Shown here: positions 8,546 to 17,283 of the stretch, piece after piece
How positions within the stretch are numbered: position 1 is the first letter of the stretch
How the letters are laid out: the number at the start of each line of letters is the position of its first letter
NCBI GenBank assembly: GCA_030373045.1
Contig: JAUCPW010000029.1
Span: 1-64,000 of the forward strand
Reading direction: 5' to 3'
DNA length: 64,000 bases
Source of the DNA: Candidatus Fermentibacter sp.
GTDB taxonomy: Bacteria; Fermentibacterota; Fermentibacteria; Fermentibacterales; Fermentibacteraceae
The notes under the pieces: model-generated
The model's database searches: none
Told to the model about the DNA's origin: nothing
The model's input: only the letters and a program-made list of their open reading frames with translations
Made by a program: the position numbers and the translations under genes

Positions 8546-8602
8546 TCTCCGCCTCTTCGGGCCGGCTTTACGGGTGGACGGCGGGTTGGTCATCTTACAG
8601 GC

Positions 8603-9124
8603 ATGGACAGGGGTGAACTGGCTGGTGTCCTTGCGCTGGAGGCGTCGCTGAGGCCGGTGCTCGAGCCTTGCGACGTCTACAAGCTGGCATATCAGAGCGT
8701 GATGGGGGCGGACCACCTGCTGAGGGTGCCCCGGGAGCGCTCGCAGGCCTGCTTCATGGCCGAGTGGGAGCAGGCGGCCGACCTCGAAGCCGACACGGCC
8801 GGCCCCGCGGTGCAGGTGCTCGATCCGGGCACGGGCACCTCCAGGCTCCACCTCGGCGCACTCAGGCGCATGAAGGCCGACCCTGCGTCGGTGGCCGAGG
8901 CGATACTCGGTCAGCCTCCCAGGAACGGCACGCTGGACGGCCTCGCGGCCCTCTGGGACGAGATCATCTCCCTCGGCGAACTGCTCCCCCCGCCAATGCG
9001 CGCCCTCGACCTGGCCGGCTACGAGCTGCCCGCGGGGGCGCCCCACCACAGCCCGGCGTACGGCCGGATCTCGTACCGAGTGGCGAACAGCCTCGCCAGA
9101 CTGAGCATCATCAGGTTCCTCTAG
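8603..9124 (+). CDS. Conserved hypothetical protein
   Basis: 173 residues from ATG 8603 (MDRGELAGVLALEASLRPVL). It is soluble, with no signal peptide or membrane segment. The segment CDVYKLAYQSVMGADHLL, the EW pair and RLHLGALRRMKAD recall a family of uncharacterised proteins in several phyla that share VYKL..Q...G..H and RLHL motifs; this is from memory and no function is known to me. The start is uncertain because no SD is obvious; an ATG at 8537 would add 22 low-complexity residues. Its GC-rich codon use contrasts with the cas genes to the left. Confidence 0.7.
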   Translation: MDRGELAGVLALEASLRPVLEPCDVYKLAYQSVMGADHLLRVPRERSQACFMAEWEQAADLEADTAGPAVQVLDPGTGTSRLHLGALRRMKADPASVAEAILGQPPRNGTLDGLAALWDEIISLGELLPPPMRALDLAGYELPAGAPHHSPAYGRISYRVANSLARLSIIRFL

Positions 9125-9174
9125 AACGCACATCGGGTGCCCGCTTGTCGAAAGTCACCGGAACGGACGGACCC

Positions 9175-9732
9175 ATGAAGGAAGAGCTGCAGTTTGCATC
9201 GAGGCAGGAGTTCAGGGAATGGCTCTCCTCGAACGACTCGGGCGATGGAGTGTGGCTTCTCTTCGTGAAGGACGGCTCGTCGCCGGCCATCACGCCTGCG
9301 GAAGCCCTCGAGGAGGCTCTCTGCTTCGGCTGGATCGACGGCCAGATCAGGAGGATCGACGGGTCGAGATACGGGAAGTACTTCTCCCCGAGGCGGAAGG
9401 GCAGCCGCTGGTCCGACAGGAACAGGAAGCTGGCGGAGAGGCTCATCCGTGAAGGGCTCATGACCGCGAGAGGATTCGAAGCGATCGAGCGGGCCAGGCG
9501 GGACGGGGCCTGGGACGCCGTTCAGGACAGGACCGTACCGGAAGAGCGCTTCGACGAGTTCGAGGTGCTCATCGGCAGGAGCGCTGACGCCCTTGCGAAC
9601 TTCAGGGCCATGCCGCGGTCGACCAGGCGTCAGTTCGTCGGCCTGTACCTCGAGGCGAAGAAGGAGGAGACCAGGGCGAGGAGGCTGGTCAGCCTGATCG
9701 ACCTGCTGGAGCGGAACAGGAAGCCCATGTAG
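9175..9732 (+). CDS. YdeI/OmpD-associated family protein
   Basis: 185 residues. The motifs SRQEFREWLSSN near the start, DGVWLLFVKDGS, EALCFGWIDGQ and YFSPRRKGSRWSDRNR are the signature of the YdeI/OmpD-associated family, sometimes named bacteriocin-protection proteins; the biochemical role is not established. The start ATG has GGACGGA upstream. It lies 50 nt after the preceding gene in the same direction and may be cotranscribed. There is no export signal, so it should be cytoplasmic. Confidence 0.85.
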   Translation: MKEELQFASRQEFREWLSSNDSGDGVWLLFVKDGSSPAITPAEALEEALCFGWIDGQIRRIDGSRYGKYFSPRRKGSRWSDRNRKLAERLIREGLMTARGFEAIERARRDGAWDAVQDRTVPEERFDEFEVLIGRSADALANFRAMPRSTRRQFVGLYLEAKKEETRARRLVSLIDLLERNRKPM

Positions 9733-9802
9733 AAGGCCGGGCGCGAGAGTCAGGATCCCCGACGGGTCCCGGCACGTCGGAGCGCCTGATGCGGGATGAT
9801 GT

Positions 9803-11155
9803 TCAGAGCACTTCTGCTACAGCTGAGAGGTAGAACCTCGCCGGGCCGCCGTCGAGGGGGATGCCGACGGCCGCGTCGACCCTGAAGCTGCCGGCCGTGC
9901 CGCGGAGACCTCCGCCCGCCCCGGCAGCATCGGTGTCCCGAGACGTCTCCTCGATCCAGGCCAGGTCGCAGAATGCGTAGAGCCTGGTCTCGGTCTCGCC
10001 GAGCGAGACCTCCGGCCTGAGGATCGCGTACCTCACGGCCCTGAAGGCGTTCTCGGGGCGCCCGCGGATTGTCTCCTGGCCTCCGAGCCGGGTGAGCCTG
10101 GCATAGAGCGGCTCGCCCTCGAGGATTCCGCCTGCGAGCACCTCCCCGCCGAACCCCAGGGGGCCTCCGAAGATGTCCACCCTCGAATCGAGCGCAGCCT
10201 GCGCGAGGGTGCCAGATGAATCGGGCCCGGCAGACGTGCCCAGGCGCCCTTCGATGTCGAGTTCCAGACCCTCCCAGCCCATGGCGGTCATGCTCCCGGG
10301 GCGGTAGGCGATCCCTGCGAGGCCGTAGCCGTAGGTTCTGTCGGCCTCCGGCGAATAGCCCCACCACTTCCCCGCCCCGGTGACGACCGACAGCGCGGCG
10401 TCGACCTCCCAGACAGTGGAGGCCTCGGCCTCGCGGTTGAGCCAGGCGCTGTCGGGCACCTCCTGGGACGCCTCCAGACAGGCCGAGAGGGGCATGCCGG
10501 CCACCCAGGGCTCCAGATACCGGATCGCGGCGTCGGTGCCGCCCCAGCCCGACTTCTCGATGGACAGCATCAGTTCCCGGCCCGTGCCGAGAAGGTTGGT
10601 GATGTCCAGGGCGCCCTCCCCCTCGAACTCGTCGCCTCCACCGCGGCCGGAGACGCCCATCGATGCCGAGAAGCTCCCCATCGGCCCCTCGGTGACCTCC
10701 TGCACGACCACCAGGTTGCCGCCGGGGCCGAGCATGAGCTCGGAGCCGCCGACCCAGGCGACGTACGGAAGCCTCTCGAGCCTCTCGCGCCATTCCTCCA
10801 CGTCTCCGGGATCGTAGGGGCCGCCTACATCACCGCGGAAGAGCCTGGTGAGGGTTCGTGGCCTGGTGCCCGAGAGCCCCTCGATCCTGAACCCCTCAAG
10901 CGAGGCGTGCCGCCCGGGCACGAGCGCGGCCACGAGGCTGTCGGGAGCCGCGAGGTAGCATCCCGTCGAGGCGAAGGGATAGCCCTGGTGGAGATACCAC
11001 CTGAGGACCCGGTCCTGCAGCGCTGCTACGGTCGAATCGGAGATCGCGTCCATCCCTTCGAGGAGGGCGGGGGGCGGGACGGGAGGACCGCCGGTGAAGG
11101 ACGCGCCCGATGTGAGGGAGAGGAGCACCGCGGCGCCGAGGGCGTGGATAGCCAT
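9803..11155 (-). CDS. Omp85/BamA-TamA-type outer-membrane protein
   Basis: 450 residues with a signal peptide (MAIHALGAAVLLSLTSGASF). Residues about 35-170 look like a short POTRA-type region (LVPGRHASLEGFRIEGLSG, FRGDVGGPYDPGDVEEWRER). The rest is a beta-barrel-like stretch of alternating residues with GYGLAGIAYRPG and GGQETIRGRPENAFRA, reminiscent of the conserved Omp85 strand ending in R-G, and it ends in ...YLSAVAEVL. Such proteins insert or export outer-membrane proteins. The ATG overlaps the upstream stop as TGATG, so it is probably co-produced with the giant barrel protein before it. The main BamA is probably elsewhere. Confidence 0.75.
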   Translation of the reverse strand: MAIHALGAAVLLSLTSGASFTGGPPVPPPALLEGMDAISDSTVAALQDRVLRWYLHQGYPFASTGCYLAAPDSLVAALVPGRHASLEGFRIEGLSGTRPRTLTRLFRGDVGGPYDPGDVEEWRERLERLPYVAWVGGSELMLGPGGNLVVVQEVTEGPMGSFSASMGVSGRGGGDEFEGEGALDITNLLGTGRELMLSIEKSGWGGTDAAIRYLEPWVAGMPLSACLEASQEVPDSAWLNREAEASTVWEVDAALSVVTGAGKWWGYSPEADRTYGYGLAGIAYRPGSMTAMGWEGLELDIEGRLGTSAGPDSSGTLAQAALDSRVDIFGGPLGFGGEVLAGGILEGEPLYARLTRLGGQETIRGRPENAFRAVRYAILRPEVSLGETETRLYAFCDLAWIEETSRDTDAAGAGGGLRGTAGSFRVDAAVGIPLDGGPARFYLSAVAEVL

Positions 11156-14100
11156 CAGAAGCTCACCGCCCCCTCCAGCCCGGCGCGGCGCACCCATTCC
11201 GAGCCGGCCGGCCTCCGCCCGTAGAAGGTGAGGCTGACCGAGAGGCCGTCGGCGAAGTAGCGCCCGGCGCGCCCCTGGATGGACCATGTCGTGCCCGTGC
11301 CGGAGCCATCGAAGAACCACACCGGGAGTTCGGCGTCACCCGGGATGTACCCTGCGGAAACCGAGCCGTACGCGCTCCAGCCCCGGAGGCTCCAGGAGAC
11401 GTGCGGGGCCGCCTCGTACATCGCGGCCGAGAGAGGGGCGTACTCCTCTGCACGCCTCTCGTATGCCGCGAGGATGCCCGGCTTGAAGCCCGAGCCGGCC
11501 TCGACGGACGGATCGACCTCGAAGCGGAGCCCGGTCCTCCTCCGCGGCGAGTACAGCTCCTCGTCGATCCTCCAGTATTCCGCGGCCCAGGCGGCCTCCA
11601 GCGCCTCCTCCGGAACCATCCGGCCCGAGAGTTCGATCCTCGCCTCCCTGTCCTCCCTGGCGCCCGTACCGCTGTAGACCGTGCGATCCAGGGAGATCCC
11701 GCCCCGCAGCCGCAGCAGCCTGACGGTCCCGGCGCCGCGCCAGGACGGCGAGACTTCGAGGGAGTAGCCGCCCGACCCGCTGCCGAAGGCGCCGGCCAGG
11801 AGGAAAGTCTCCAGCCTGCCTCCGGCGTCGCGCGACACGAGATCGGCAGAGCCCTCGACCGAGTAGCCCAGGGATCCGCCGGTGAGGAACTCGGCCTCGA
11901 GCGAAGCCTCCTCGGTGACGGTCCCCCCGCTGCCCGGCGTGTAGTACACGTCCCAGTCGCCGTCGGGATCCGGGTAGTACTCGCCGGTCTCCTCGTCATA
12001 ACTGTAGGAGCCCTCACCCTCGCCGACGTACCTGTAATGGATCTCCATCTCTGTCGAGAGCGTGCCGGACCCGGAATAGACGGCATGGAACCAGCCCCCC
12101 GCACCGGAGGCGGAGTAGTCGGCCTCGAAGGCGTCGGCCTGGGTGGAGCCACCGCTCCGCCAGGAGCTCGTCGAATGCTCGAACGACCCGGTGAACCGCC
12201 GGCCCGCGGCCGTGTTCCCCGTTTCGAGCCTCCCGCGGATGGTGCGGAACGGCAGTTCGATCAGGCCGTCGCGCCAGTCCCTCTCCAGTTCGAGCCTGAC
12301 GCCCGACTCCCAGCCCGGCAGGGAGAAGAGGGTCTCGGTCCAGCCCGTAGCGAGCCTGCCCGCCAGGCTGTCGGGCCAGCTCTCGTCGCGGAGGCCCGCC
12401 CCGATGCTGGGTCGGACGGAGCCCGAGGCGTCGGCGAGCCCGAGGGCGCCCTCGAGGTAGCGGCCGTCTGCGAGCGACGGGGTCCCGCTCCTCCCCGCGC
12501 CATCCAGGCCGGCATCCAGCAGCAGGCCCCCGAATGCGGGGCTCGCCGAGACCGAGCCCCTTCCGATCCTGCCGCCGCTGTCGGCCAGCAGGATGCCTCC
12601 TGAGGCGGCGAAGACACCCGCATGCGCAGCGGCTTCCGCGATCTCGTCGAGGCCGGCGTAGTCCATGGGAAGGGTCCATGCGGCCAGTACGCTGTCCCCC
12701 AGCCAGATGCCCGCCGGTCGGAACCCCGTGCTCGCGCCGGTGAGCGCGATCGAGACGCCCGGGCCGGCGTCGGATTCGAGGAAGAGCCTCGACCGGGTGG
12801 CGACGCCCTCCCTGGTGGTCTCGGACGGGTTGAAGGAGTTGCCCACGCGCCTGGAGACGGAGGTCTCGACGATGAAGCCCGCGGAGGGCGAACCGCCCGA
12901 GACCGTCATCCCCCCGACCTGGAGCGTGGAGGGGATCTCGAGATACTGCCTGGGGAGATGCGTGCCGAGGCTCTCCCCGGCCCACTCGAACCCCCCGAGG
13001 GCGGAGTCGTAGATGTAGTCGCCGGGCGAGCCGTCGGGAGGCCTGGAAAAGGTCACCCTCCAGTCGCCCTGCCCCGGCCCTTCGTAGACATACCTGCCCA
13101 GGCTGTCGCGGGAGTACGAGCCTTCACCGGTGCCTACCGAATCGGCGCCGTCCACCCAGGCGCTGTCGGCCGACTCGCCGGTGTTCTGCAGCAGTTCGAC
13201 CGCCTCCTCCGATAGGGAGAAGCCCAGCGGGCGCCCCCTGTCGTCGGATTCGGAGAAGGAGGAGGCCTCAAGCGTTATCCCGCCCAGCGGAACCGAGGCC
13301 CCGGCCGTGTAGAGGGTCTTCCTGTACCCGTCGCCGCGCGAGTAGTACGTGATCTCCACCCGCTGGTCGCGCCTGACGAGGCGCGATTCGTCGAAGGTCA
13401 CGGTCCCGGCTGTGCAGTCGATCGTGTAGTCCGCGGAGGCGCCCCTGGTGAGCCTCGTACCGTCGAGCCAGAGTTCGTCGCTGCCCGGGACAACCTCCGT
13501 ACCGCCGGAGAATTCGTAGGGGCCCCTCACGCCCTCCTGGGTCGTGAACACCGCCCTCCTGTGGCTCTGGCCCGAGACCCCGGCGCCGCCCTCTACCCTG
13601 ACCACGGCCGGATCCCCCGCCGATCCGAGGAAGCCCCCCGCCTCGCGGCGCCATGAAAGCGGGCCGGTCGTGCCGCGCACCCACTCCATGTCGCCGAGCT
13701 GCGCCGACCAGCCCGTCCCCGTCAGCCCCAGCCTCACCCTGTCCAGCTCCGAGACGGCTTCGGATCCCCCGGGGGGCAGGTTCTCGTCGGAGACCACGCC
13801 CTCGACCTCGATGCCGCCGGCTATCGTGCCTGCGATCGAGAGGCTGGTGCTCTGCTCCATGCCTCCGCCGTGGCCTACGGAGAAGCCCAGGCGCTTCACC
13901 CCCGATATCACCAGCCCCGAGGCGTCCTGGTAGGGTTCCGGGAAGGCGGTTCCCGGAGCCTCGCCCACGGGCTCGCGCTCTAGCAGGGCCACGTCCAGGG
14001 CCGCGGTTGAGCTGACGGCAAGAGGGAGGATGTCGTAGAAGAGGATCACCGTATCCCCTGCCGCCGGCGCCGGGGTGACGATCAGCCCGGTGCGGCTGCC

Positions 14101-14259
14101 CCAGGCCCCCGGGGCGGTCAGGAGGGTGTCTCCTCCCGACTCGGCGCGGCAGGTGGCGGGATCGGCCCAGACGCTGTCGGGCAGTTCGAAGAAGCCCGTG
14201 CCGTCGCTCGTGCGGATGTCCACAGCCAGGGTTGCGCAGAGGAACACGAGGAGGCTCAC
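11155..14259 (-). CDS. Very large orphan outer-membrane protein
   Basis: 1034 residues from a GTG at 14259 that overlaps the upstream stop as GTGA. A signal peptide (VSLLVFLCATLAVDIRTS) is followed by beta-rich sequence. Residues about 80-330 include LVISGVKRLGFSVGHGGG, then GSDELWLDGTRLTRG and RVEITYYSRGDGYRKTL, a pattern seen in exported proteins that carry repeated beta-domains before a barrel. The second half is dominated by alternating small and aromatic residues, and the final residue is Phe (GLEGAVSF), as in many barrel proteins. No enzyme motif was found. A surface scaffold or translocation-type channel is a guess from the neighbouring Omp85 and type-IX-like genes. Confidence 0.75.
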   Translation of the reverse strand: MSLLVFLCATLAVDIRTSDGTGFFELPDSVWADPATCRAESGGDTLLTAPGAWGSRTGLIVTPAPAAGDTVILFYDILPLAVSSTAALDVALLEREPVGEAPGTAFPEPYQDASGLVISGVKRLGFSVGHGGGMEQSTSLSIAGTIAGGIEVEGVVSDENLPPGGSEAVSELDRVRLGLTGTGWSAQLGDMEWVRGTTGPLSWRREAGGFLGSAGDPAVVRVEGGAGVSGQSHRRAVFTTQEGVRGPYEFSGGTEVVPGSDELWLDGTRLTRGASADYTIDCTAGTVTFDESRLVRRDQRVEITYYSRGDGYRKTLYTAGASVPLGGITLEASSFSESDDRGRPLGFSLSEEAVELLQNTGESADSAWVDGADSVGTGEGSYSRDSLGRYVYEGPGQGDWRVTFSRPPDGSPGDYIYDSALGGFEWAGESLGTHLPRQYLEIPSTLQVGGMTVSGGSPSAGFIVETSVSRRVGNSFNPSETTREGVATRSRLFLESDAGPGVSIALTGASTGFRPAGIWLGDSVLAAWTLPMDYAGLDEIAEAAAHAGVFAASGGILLADSGGRIGRGSVSASPAFGGLLLDAGLDGAGRSGTPSLADGRYLEGALGLADASGSVRPSIGAGLRDESWPDSLAGRLATGWTETLFSLPGWESGVRLELERDWRDGLIELPFRTIRGRLETGNTAAGRRFTGSFEHSTSSWRSGGSTQADAFEADYSASGAGGWFHAVYSGSGTLSTEMEIHYRYVGEGEGSYSYDEETGEYYPDPDGDWDVYYTPGSGGTVTEEASLEAEFLTGGSLGYSVEGSADLVSRDAGGRLETFLLAGAFGSGSGGYSLEVSPSWRGAGTVRLLRLRGGISLDRTVYSGTGAREDREARIELSGRMVPEEALEAAWAAEYWRIDEELYSPRRRTGLRFEVDPSVEAGSGFKPGILAAYERRAEEYAPLSAAMYEAAPHVSWSLRGWSAYGSVSAGYIPGDAELPVWFFDGSGTGTTWSIQGRAGRYFADGLSVSLTFYGRRPAGSEWVRRAGLEGAVSF

Positions 14260-14966
14260 TCCAGGAGGACCGCCTTCGCGTCCGCGGTGTTCCAGAGCAG
14301 CATCCTGCCGTCGGGATGCCCCTCGATCCGGTCGAATACCCCGGGGACGAAGGCGGGCTCGACGGAGCCCGAGGCCTCGCGCAGCGAATCGCCGTCGAGA
14401 CTGAAGATCCTGCCGCCTGCGAGGCAGGAAGGCCCGCCGGGGAGAGTCACGGCGATCCCGGGCTCGATCAGCAGCGCGCCCGAGGAGGAACTGAGCACGG
14501 CCCGCCTCCCTTCGAGGGACAGGTCGGCGGGTCTGAAGCCCTCTGCGTCGGCGATCCAGTGCATCCCGGGGATCGAGGACACCTCCCCGGCGTCGGGCGA
14601 GAAGCACCAGATCTCGGGACCGTAGGCGGCTATGGCGCAGGTGCCGCCGGGCACCGCCATGCTCTCGACCGGTTCGGCCCTGTCGGTGTACCGGACGATG
14701 GAGGAGGAGGAGGCGTCGCACACGAGGAAGGATCCGTCGGGCAGTGACGCCACGGAAACCGGCAGCACGGCTCGCTCCAGGTCCCAGAGGGCCGTTTCGG
14801 CACCTGTGGAGTCGATCAGCACGATCTCGGGGGAGTCGGCGCGCAGGCAGACTATCGTGCCGCCGGGTCCGAGCGCGGCGTCGACCGTGCCGCCAGGCAG
14901 GTCGAATCCCGCCGGAGCCGCGGCCAGGACTGCTGTCAGGAGCGCCGGGAGGAGTTCAGCGGACAA
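14256..14966 (-). CDS. Exported beta-propeller-like protein
   Basis: 236 residues. The start is TTG at 14966, chosen because GGGAGG lies 7 nt upstream and because it begins a good signal peptide (LSAELLPALLTAVLAAAPAG). Blade-like repeats follow, with a strand pattern such as VDAALGPGGTIVCLRA, VASLPDGSFLVCDA and IEGHPDGRMLLWN, resembling NHL or six-bladed propellers. It overlaps the upstream peptidase gene by 11 nt and the downstream barrel gene by 4 nt, which strongly suggests coupled production. It is probably a periplasmic or surface binding partner of its neighbours. No catalytic site is evident. Confidence 0.7.
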   Translation of the reverse strand: MSAELLPALLTAVLAAAPAGFDLPGGTVDAALGPGGTIVCLRADSPEIVLIDSTGAETALWDLERAVLPVSVASLPDGSFLVCDASSSSIVRYTDRAEPVESMAVPGGTCAIAAYGPEIWCFSPDAGEVSSIPGMHWIADAEGFRPADLSLEGRRAVLSSSSGALLIEPGIAVTLPGGPSCLAGGRIFSLDGDSLREASGSVEPAFVPGVFDRIEGHPDGRMLLWNTADAKAVLLE

Positions 14967-16629
14967 CCGCGAACCTCCCGCAGACCTCAGCACCCCCCTG
15001 CACGAACCTGTACGCGTACACGCCCGTGGAGAGACCGGCCGCGCCGGGGTAGGAAAGGACGGTTTCGCCCGGCCCTGCCGTTCCGAATTCGACGGTGTCG
15101 ACGAGGCGGCCCGAGGGTTCGAAGACGTACATGCAGGCCGCGGAACCGTTCGAATCGAGCCCGAGGTAGAGCGTGCCCGTGCAGGGCTGGGGGAACACCG
15201 CCAGGGTTCCTCCGGAGAGGCCCAGATCCCCCGCGGAGGCCGAGAGGTCGAGCCCGAAGAACGAACCGCAGAGCAGGAGCACCTCGCCCTGTTCGGGGAA
15301 CGGGACGGCCACGTCGCGCGCGCTGCCGGCCTCGAGCATCTGGGGGGCGTCGGACGCCGAACCCCTGAACCAGGCCGAGAACTCGCCCATGCCGGAGGCC
15401 GAGGCCCTGAAGCTGCCCTCGGATGAGGCGCAGTCGAGGCTGTAGGCGTCCAGCGTGAAGGCCGGGAGGGGATGCGCGGGATCCTCATACGGAAGGGCCT
15501 CCACGGACCCCTGCCAGTCGAGGCCCCTGCGCGAACCCGGCTGGGTCGTATCGTAGTCGGACACCCTGAACGAGTCCCAGCCCCAGCGCCCGTCGCCTAT
15601 CGCGGGGTCGTCGATCCAGCAGGCGAGGGCCCACTCCCGCATGACCTGCATCATGTCGACCGGGGTTCCCGAAGCCTCCTCGACCGCCTCCTCGACGCCG
15701 GGAAGGCCCGATGCCGCCGCCCTGAGAGAGCCGTGAACGAAGGCGTCGCCGCCGAACCTCTCGTACAGATAGGCGAAGAAGAGGTATCCGGCGCCGTAGC
15801 CGGCGACCTGCTCGACCGGATCGTCGAACTCGGTCCAGCCAGCCGGCGTGACGCCTCCCAGCTCGATGAACGTCCCGACCTGGTCGGCCGGGTAGCCGCA
15901 GAGGAAGGTGCCGGTCTGGGCCTGGTTCTCGATCACCCAGAGCTCCTCGCCGCTGAAGGGCTCGAGCCCCCACTGGATCAGGTGCACTATCTCGTGGGAG
16001 GCGGTGTAGAGGGCGTCGCCGCCGTCGCAGGGGTAGCAGTCGATGTAGAGCATCTCGACTTCGTTCGAGTGCCCCCCGTACTGCAGGTACGCCTCCTCCT
16101 CGGTGAACTGGTTGTAGGGGCTGAAGAACCCGGCGATGACCACTCCGCCCTGGGCGGGATCGAAGCCGTCGGGGATGTCGAGGACCAGGAAGTAGACGTT
16201 CGGGTCGCCGTCGATCTCGTCGGGGACCTCGCCCATCACCGAAGTGGTGCGGGCCACGATGCCCATGCCGGGGGAGGCAGGGGTGCTGTCCTCTAGGGCC
16301 TTCGCGAGATCGAGGACGTCCTGCATCATGTAGTGCTCTCCCCACGAGGCGTCCTCGACGAAGATGTACGTCCTCGCGCCGGCGAACCTGCAGGTGGCCT
16401 CAACCAGGTAGAACGTGAAGCCCTGGCCGCCTCCTGAGTAGTCCTGGGCCCAGAACATCACCGTGTCGCCGACTTCGGGGCCGTTGGCGGACAACGCCAG
16501 GGGATTCGAGGGTTCGAATGACGGGTCGTGCCTCGCGTCGATCTGCGCGACCCTCGGATCGGCGAAGGTGCCGTCGATGAGCATCCGCCCGGGCGAGGCG
16601 AGGATGAGCGCGAGCATCAGGGCATGCAT
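14956..16629 (-). CDS. Secreted zinc metallopeptidase with type-IX-like sorting domain
   Basis: 557 residues from ATG 16629, which overlaps the upstream stop as TGATG. The signal peptide is short (MHALMLALILASPG). A zinc-binding HEIVH motif lies at about residue 212 in TASHEIVHLIQWGLE, with ENQAQTG downstream supplying possible further ligands. Spacing and the surrounding sequence recall the M30/hyicolysin-like group, but the family is not certain. The last about 85 residues (LAVFPQPCTGTLYLGLD ... LSTGVYAYRFVQGG ... RFAVVR) form the beta-sandwich typical of C-terminal sorting domains. It is one of three proteins in this cluster with such an ending. Confidence 0.82.
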   Translation of the reverse strand: MHALMLALILASPGRMLIDGTFADPRVAQIDARHDPSFEPSNPLALSANGPEVGDTVMFWAQDYSGGGQGFTFYLVEATCRFAGARTYIFVEDASWGEHYMMQDVLDLAKALEDSTPASPGMGIVARTTSVMGEVPDEIDGDPNVYFLVLDIPDGFDPAQGGVVIAGFFSPYNQFTEEEAYLQYGGHSNEVEMLYIDCYPCDGGDALYTASHEIVHLIQWGLEPFSGEELWVIENQAQTGTFLCGYPADQVGTFIELGGVTPAGWTEFDDPVEQVAGYGAGYLFFAYLYERFGGDAFVHGSLRAAASGLPGVEEAVEEASGTPVDMMQVMREWALACWIDDPAIGDGRWGWDSFRVSDYDTTQPGSRRGLDWQGSVEALPYEDPAHPLPAFTLDAYSLDCASSEGSFRASASGMGEFSAWFRGSASDAPQMLEAGSARDVAVPFPEQGEVLLLCGSFFGLDLSASAGDLGLSGGTLAVFPQPCTGTLYLGLDSNGSAACMYVFEPSGRLVDTVEFGTAGPGETVLSYPGAAGLSTGVYAYRFVQGGAEVCGRFAVVR

Positions 16630-17273
16630 CAGAACCTCGCTCCCACGGTGATGCGGACGGACGAGAAGTCGTACGGGTCGGGGCTGTCGAGGGAGCTGTA
16701 GAGCACGGGCTCGTCGCCTCCGATCAGGGCGGCGTCTATGGCGCTGACGGCCCGGTTCACCACCGCGAAGGCCCCTGCGTAGATCGCCCGGCGGTACCAT
16801 TCACGGCTCTGCCGGAGGGCGTCTTCGAAGTTCTCGCGCTCTTCGTCGGAAGACCACGCCCAGGTGTCGCCGCCCTGCCAGGAGTTGGCGTCGAAGTACT
16901 GCTGCTGCGCCACGGGATCGTCCGGGTAGTAGTACCTCGCGAGGCGCCTTATGTAGTCGTCGAACTCCAGGGTGGAGCCGAAGTCGGCGACGTCGTCGAG
17001 CATGTCGTCGTCGAGGCCGGATGCGTCGATCCCGGCCTCGTTCAGCGCGAGGCTCTCGTAGTCGTCGGTGGAGATCGATCCCTCGAGGATAGACACTCCG
17101 ACGCCGATCCAGGTGGCGGCCTCGACGCCGAGGAAGATGTTGCCGCGGCCCTCGTACCCCAGGTGGCGCTGTCCCCATCCCGGCAGCACGAGCGACCTCA
17201 CCACGGCGCCGCTGCCGCCGCCGGACCACGAGAGAGAGGCGGCCAGCGCGCAGATCACAAGTGCCCTGTTCAT
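16629..17273 (-). CDS. DUF5683-like exported protein
   Basis: 214 residues with a signal peptide (MNRALVICALAASLSWSG). The core SLVLPGWGQRHLGYEGRG followed by a hydrophobic segment (NIFLGVEAATWIGVGVSI) is the hallmark of the DUF5683 group, which in Bacteroidetes relatives has the pattern S.LLPG.GQ..NG and two membrane-seeking segments. A second hydrophobic stretch is AIYAGAFAVVNRAVSAIDAA. The protein ends SSVRITVGARF, an outer-membrane-like Phe terminus. Function is unknown. It lies 10 nt after the M6 peptidase gene and overlaps the next peptidase gene by one base. Confidence 0.75.
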   Translation of the reverse strand: MNRALVICALAASLSWSGGGSGAVVRSLVLPGWGQRHLGYEGRGNIFLGVEAATWIGVGVSILEGSISTDDYESLALNEAGIDASGLDDDMLDDVADFGSTLEFDDYIRRLARYYYPDDPVAQQQYFDANSWQGGDTWAWSSDEERENFEDALRQSREWYRRAIYAGAFAVVNRAVSAIDAALIGGDEPVLYSSLDSPDPYDFSSVRITVGARF

Positions 17274-17283
17274 ACCGCCCCCG

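Larger units (their letters stand above)
8287..8602. other. Divergent control region between the cas operon and the 8603 gene
   Basis: This stretch of about 316 bp has no convincing gene. It holds one candidate promoter on each strand and a perfect inverted repeat, listed separately. An ATG at 8537 would lengthen the plus-strand gene but falls within the proposed promoter and lacks an SD. The base composition is AT-richer than the genes to the right and marks the change from the cas block to the GC-rich remainder. Confidence 0.6.

Noticed and set aside
11401-12603. 400-codon plus-strand frame
   Set aside because: Antisense shadow of the large outer-membrane protein gene; no SD, no domain, biased residue content.
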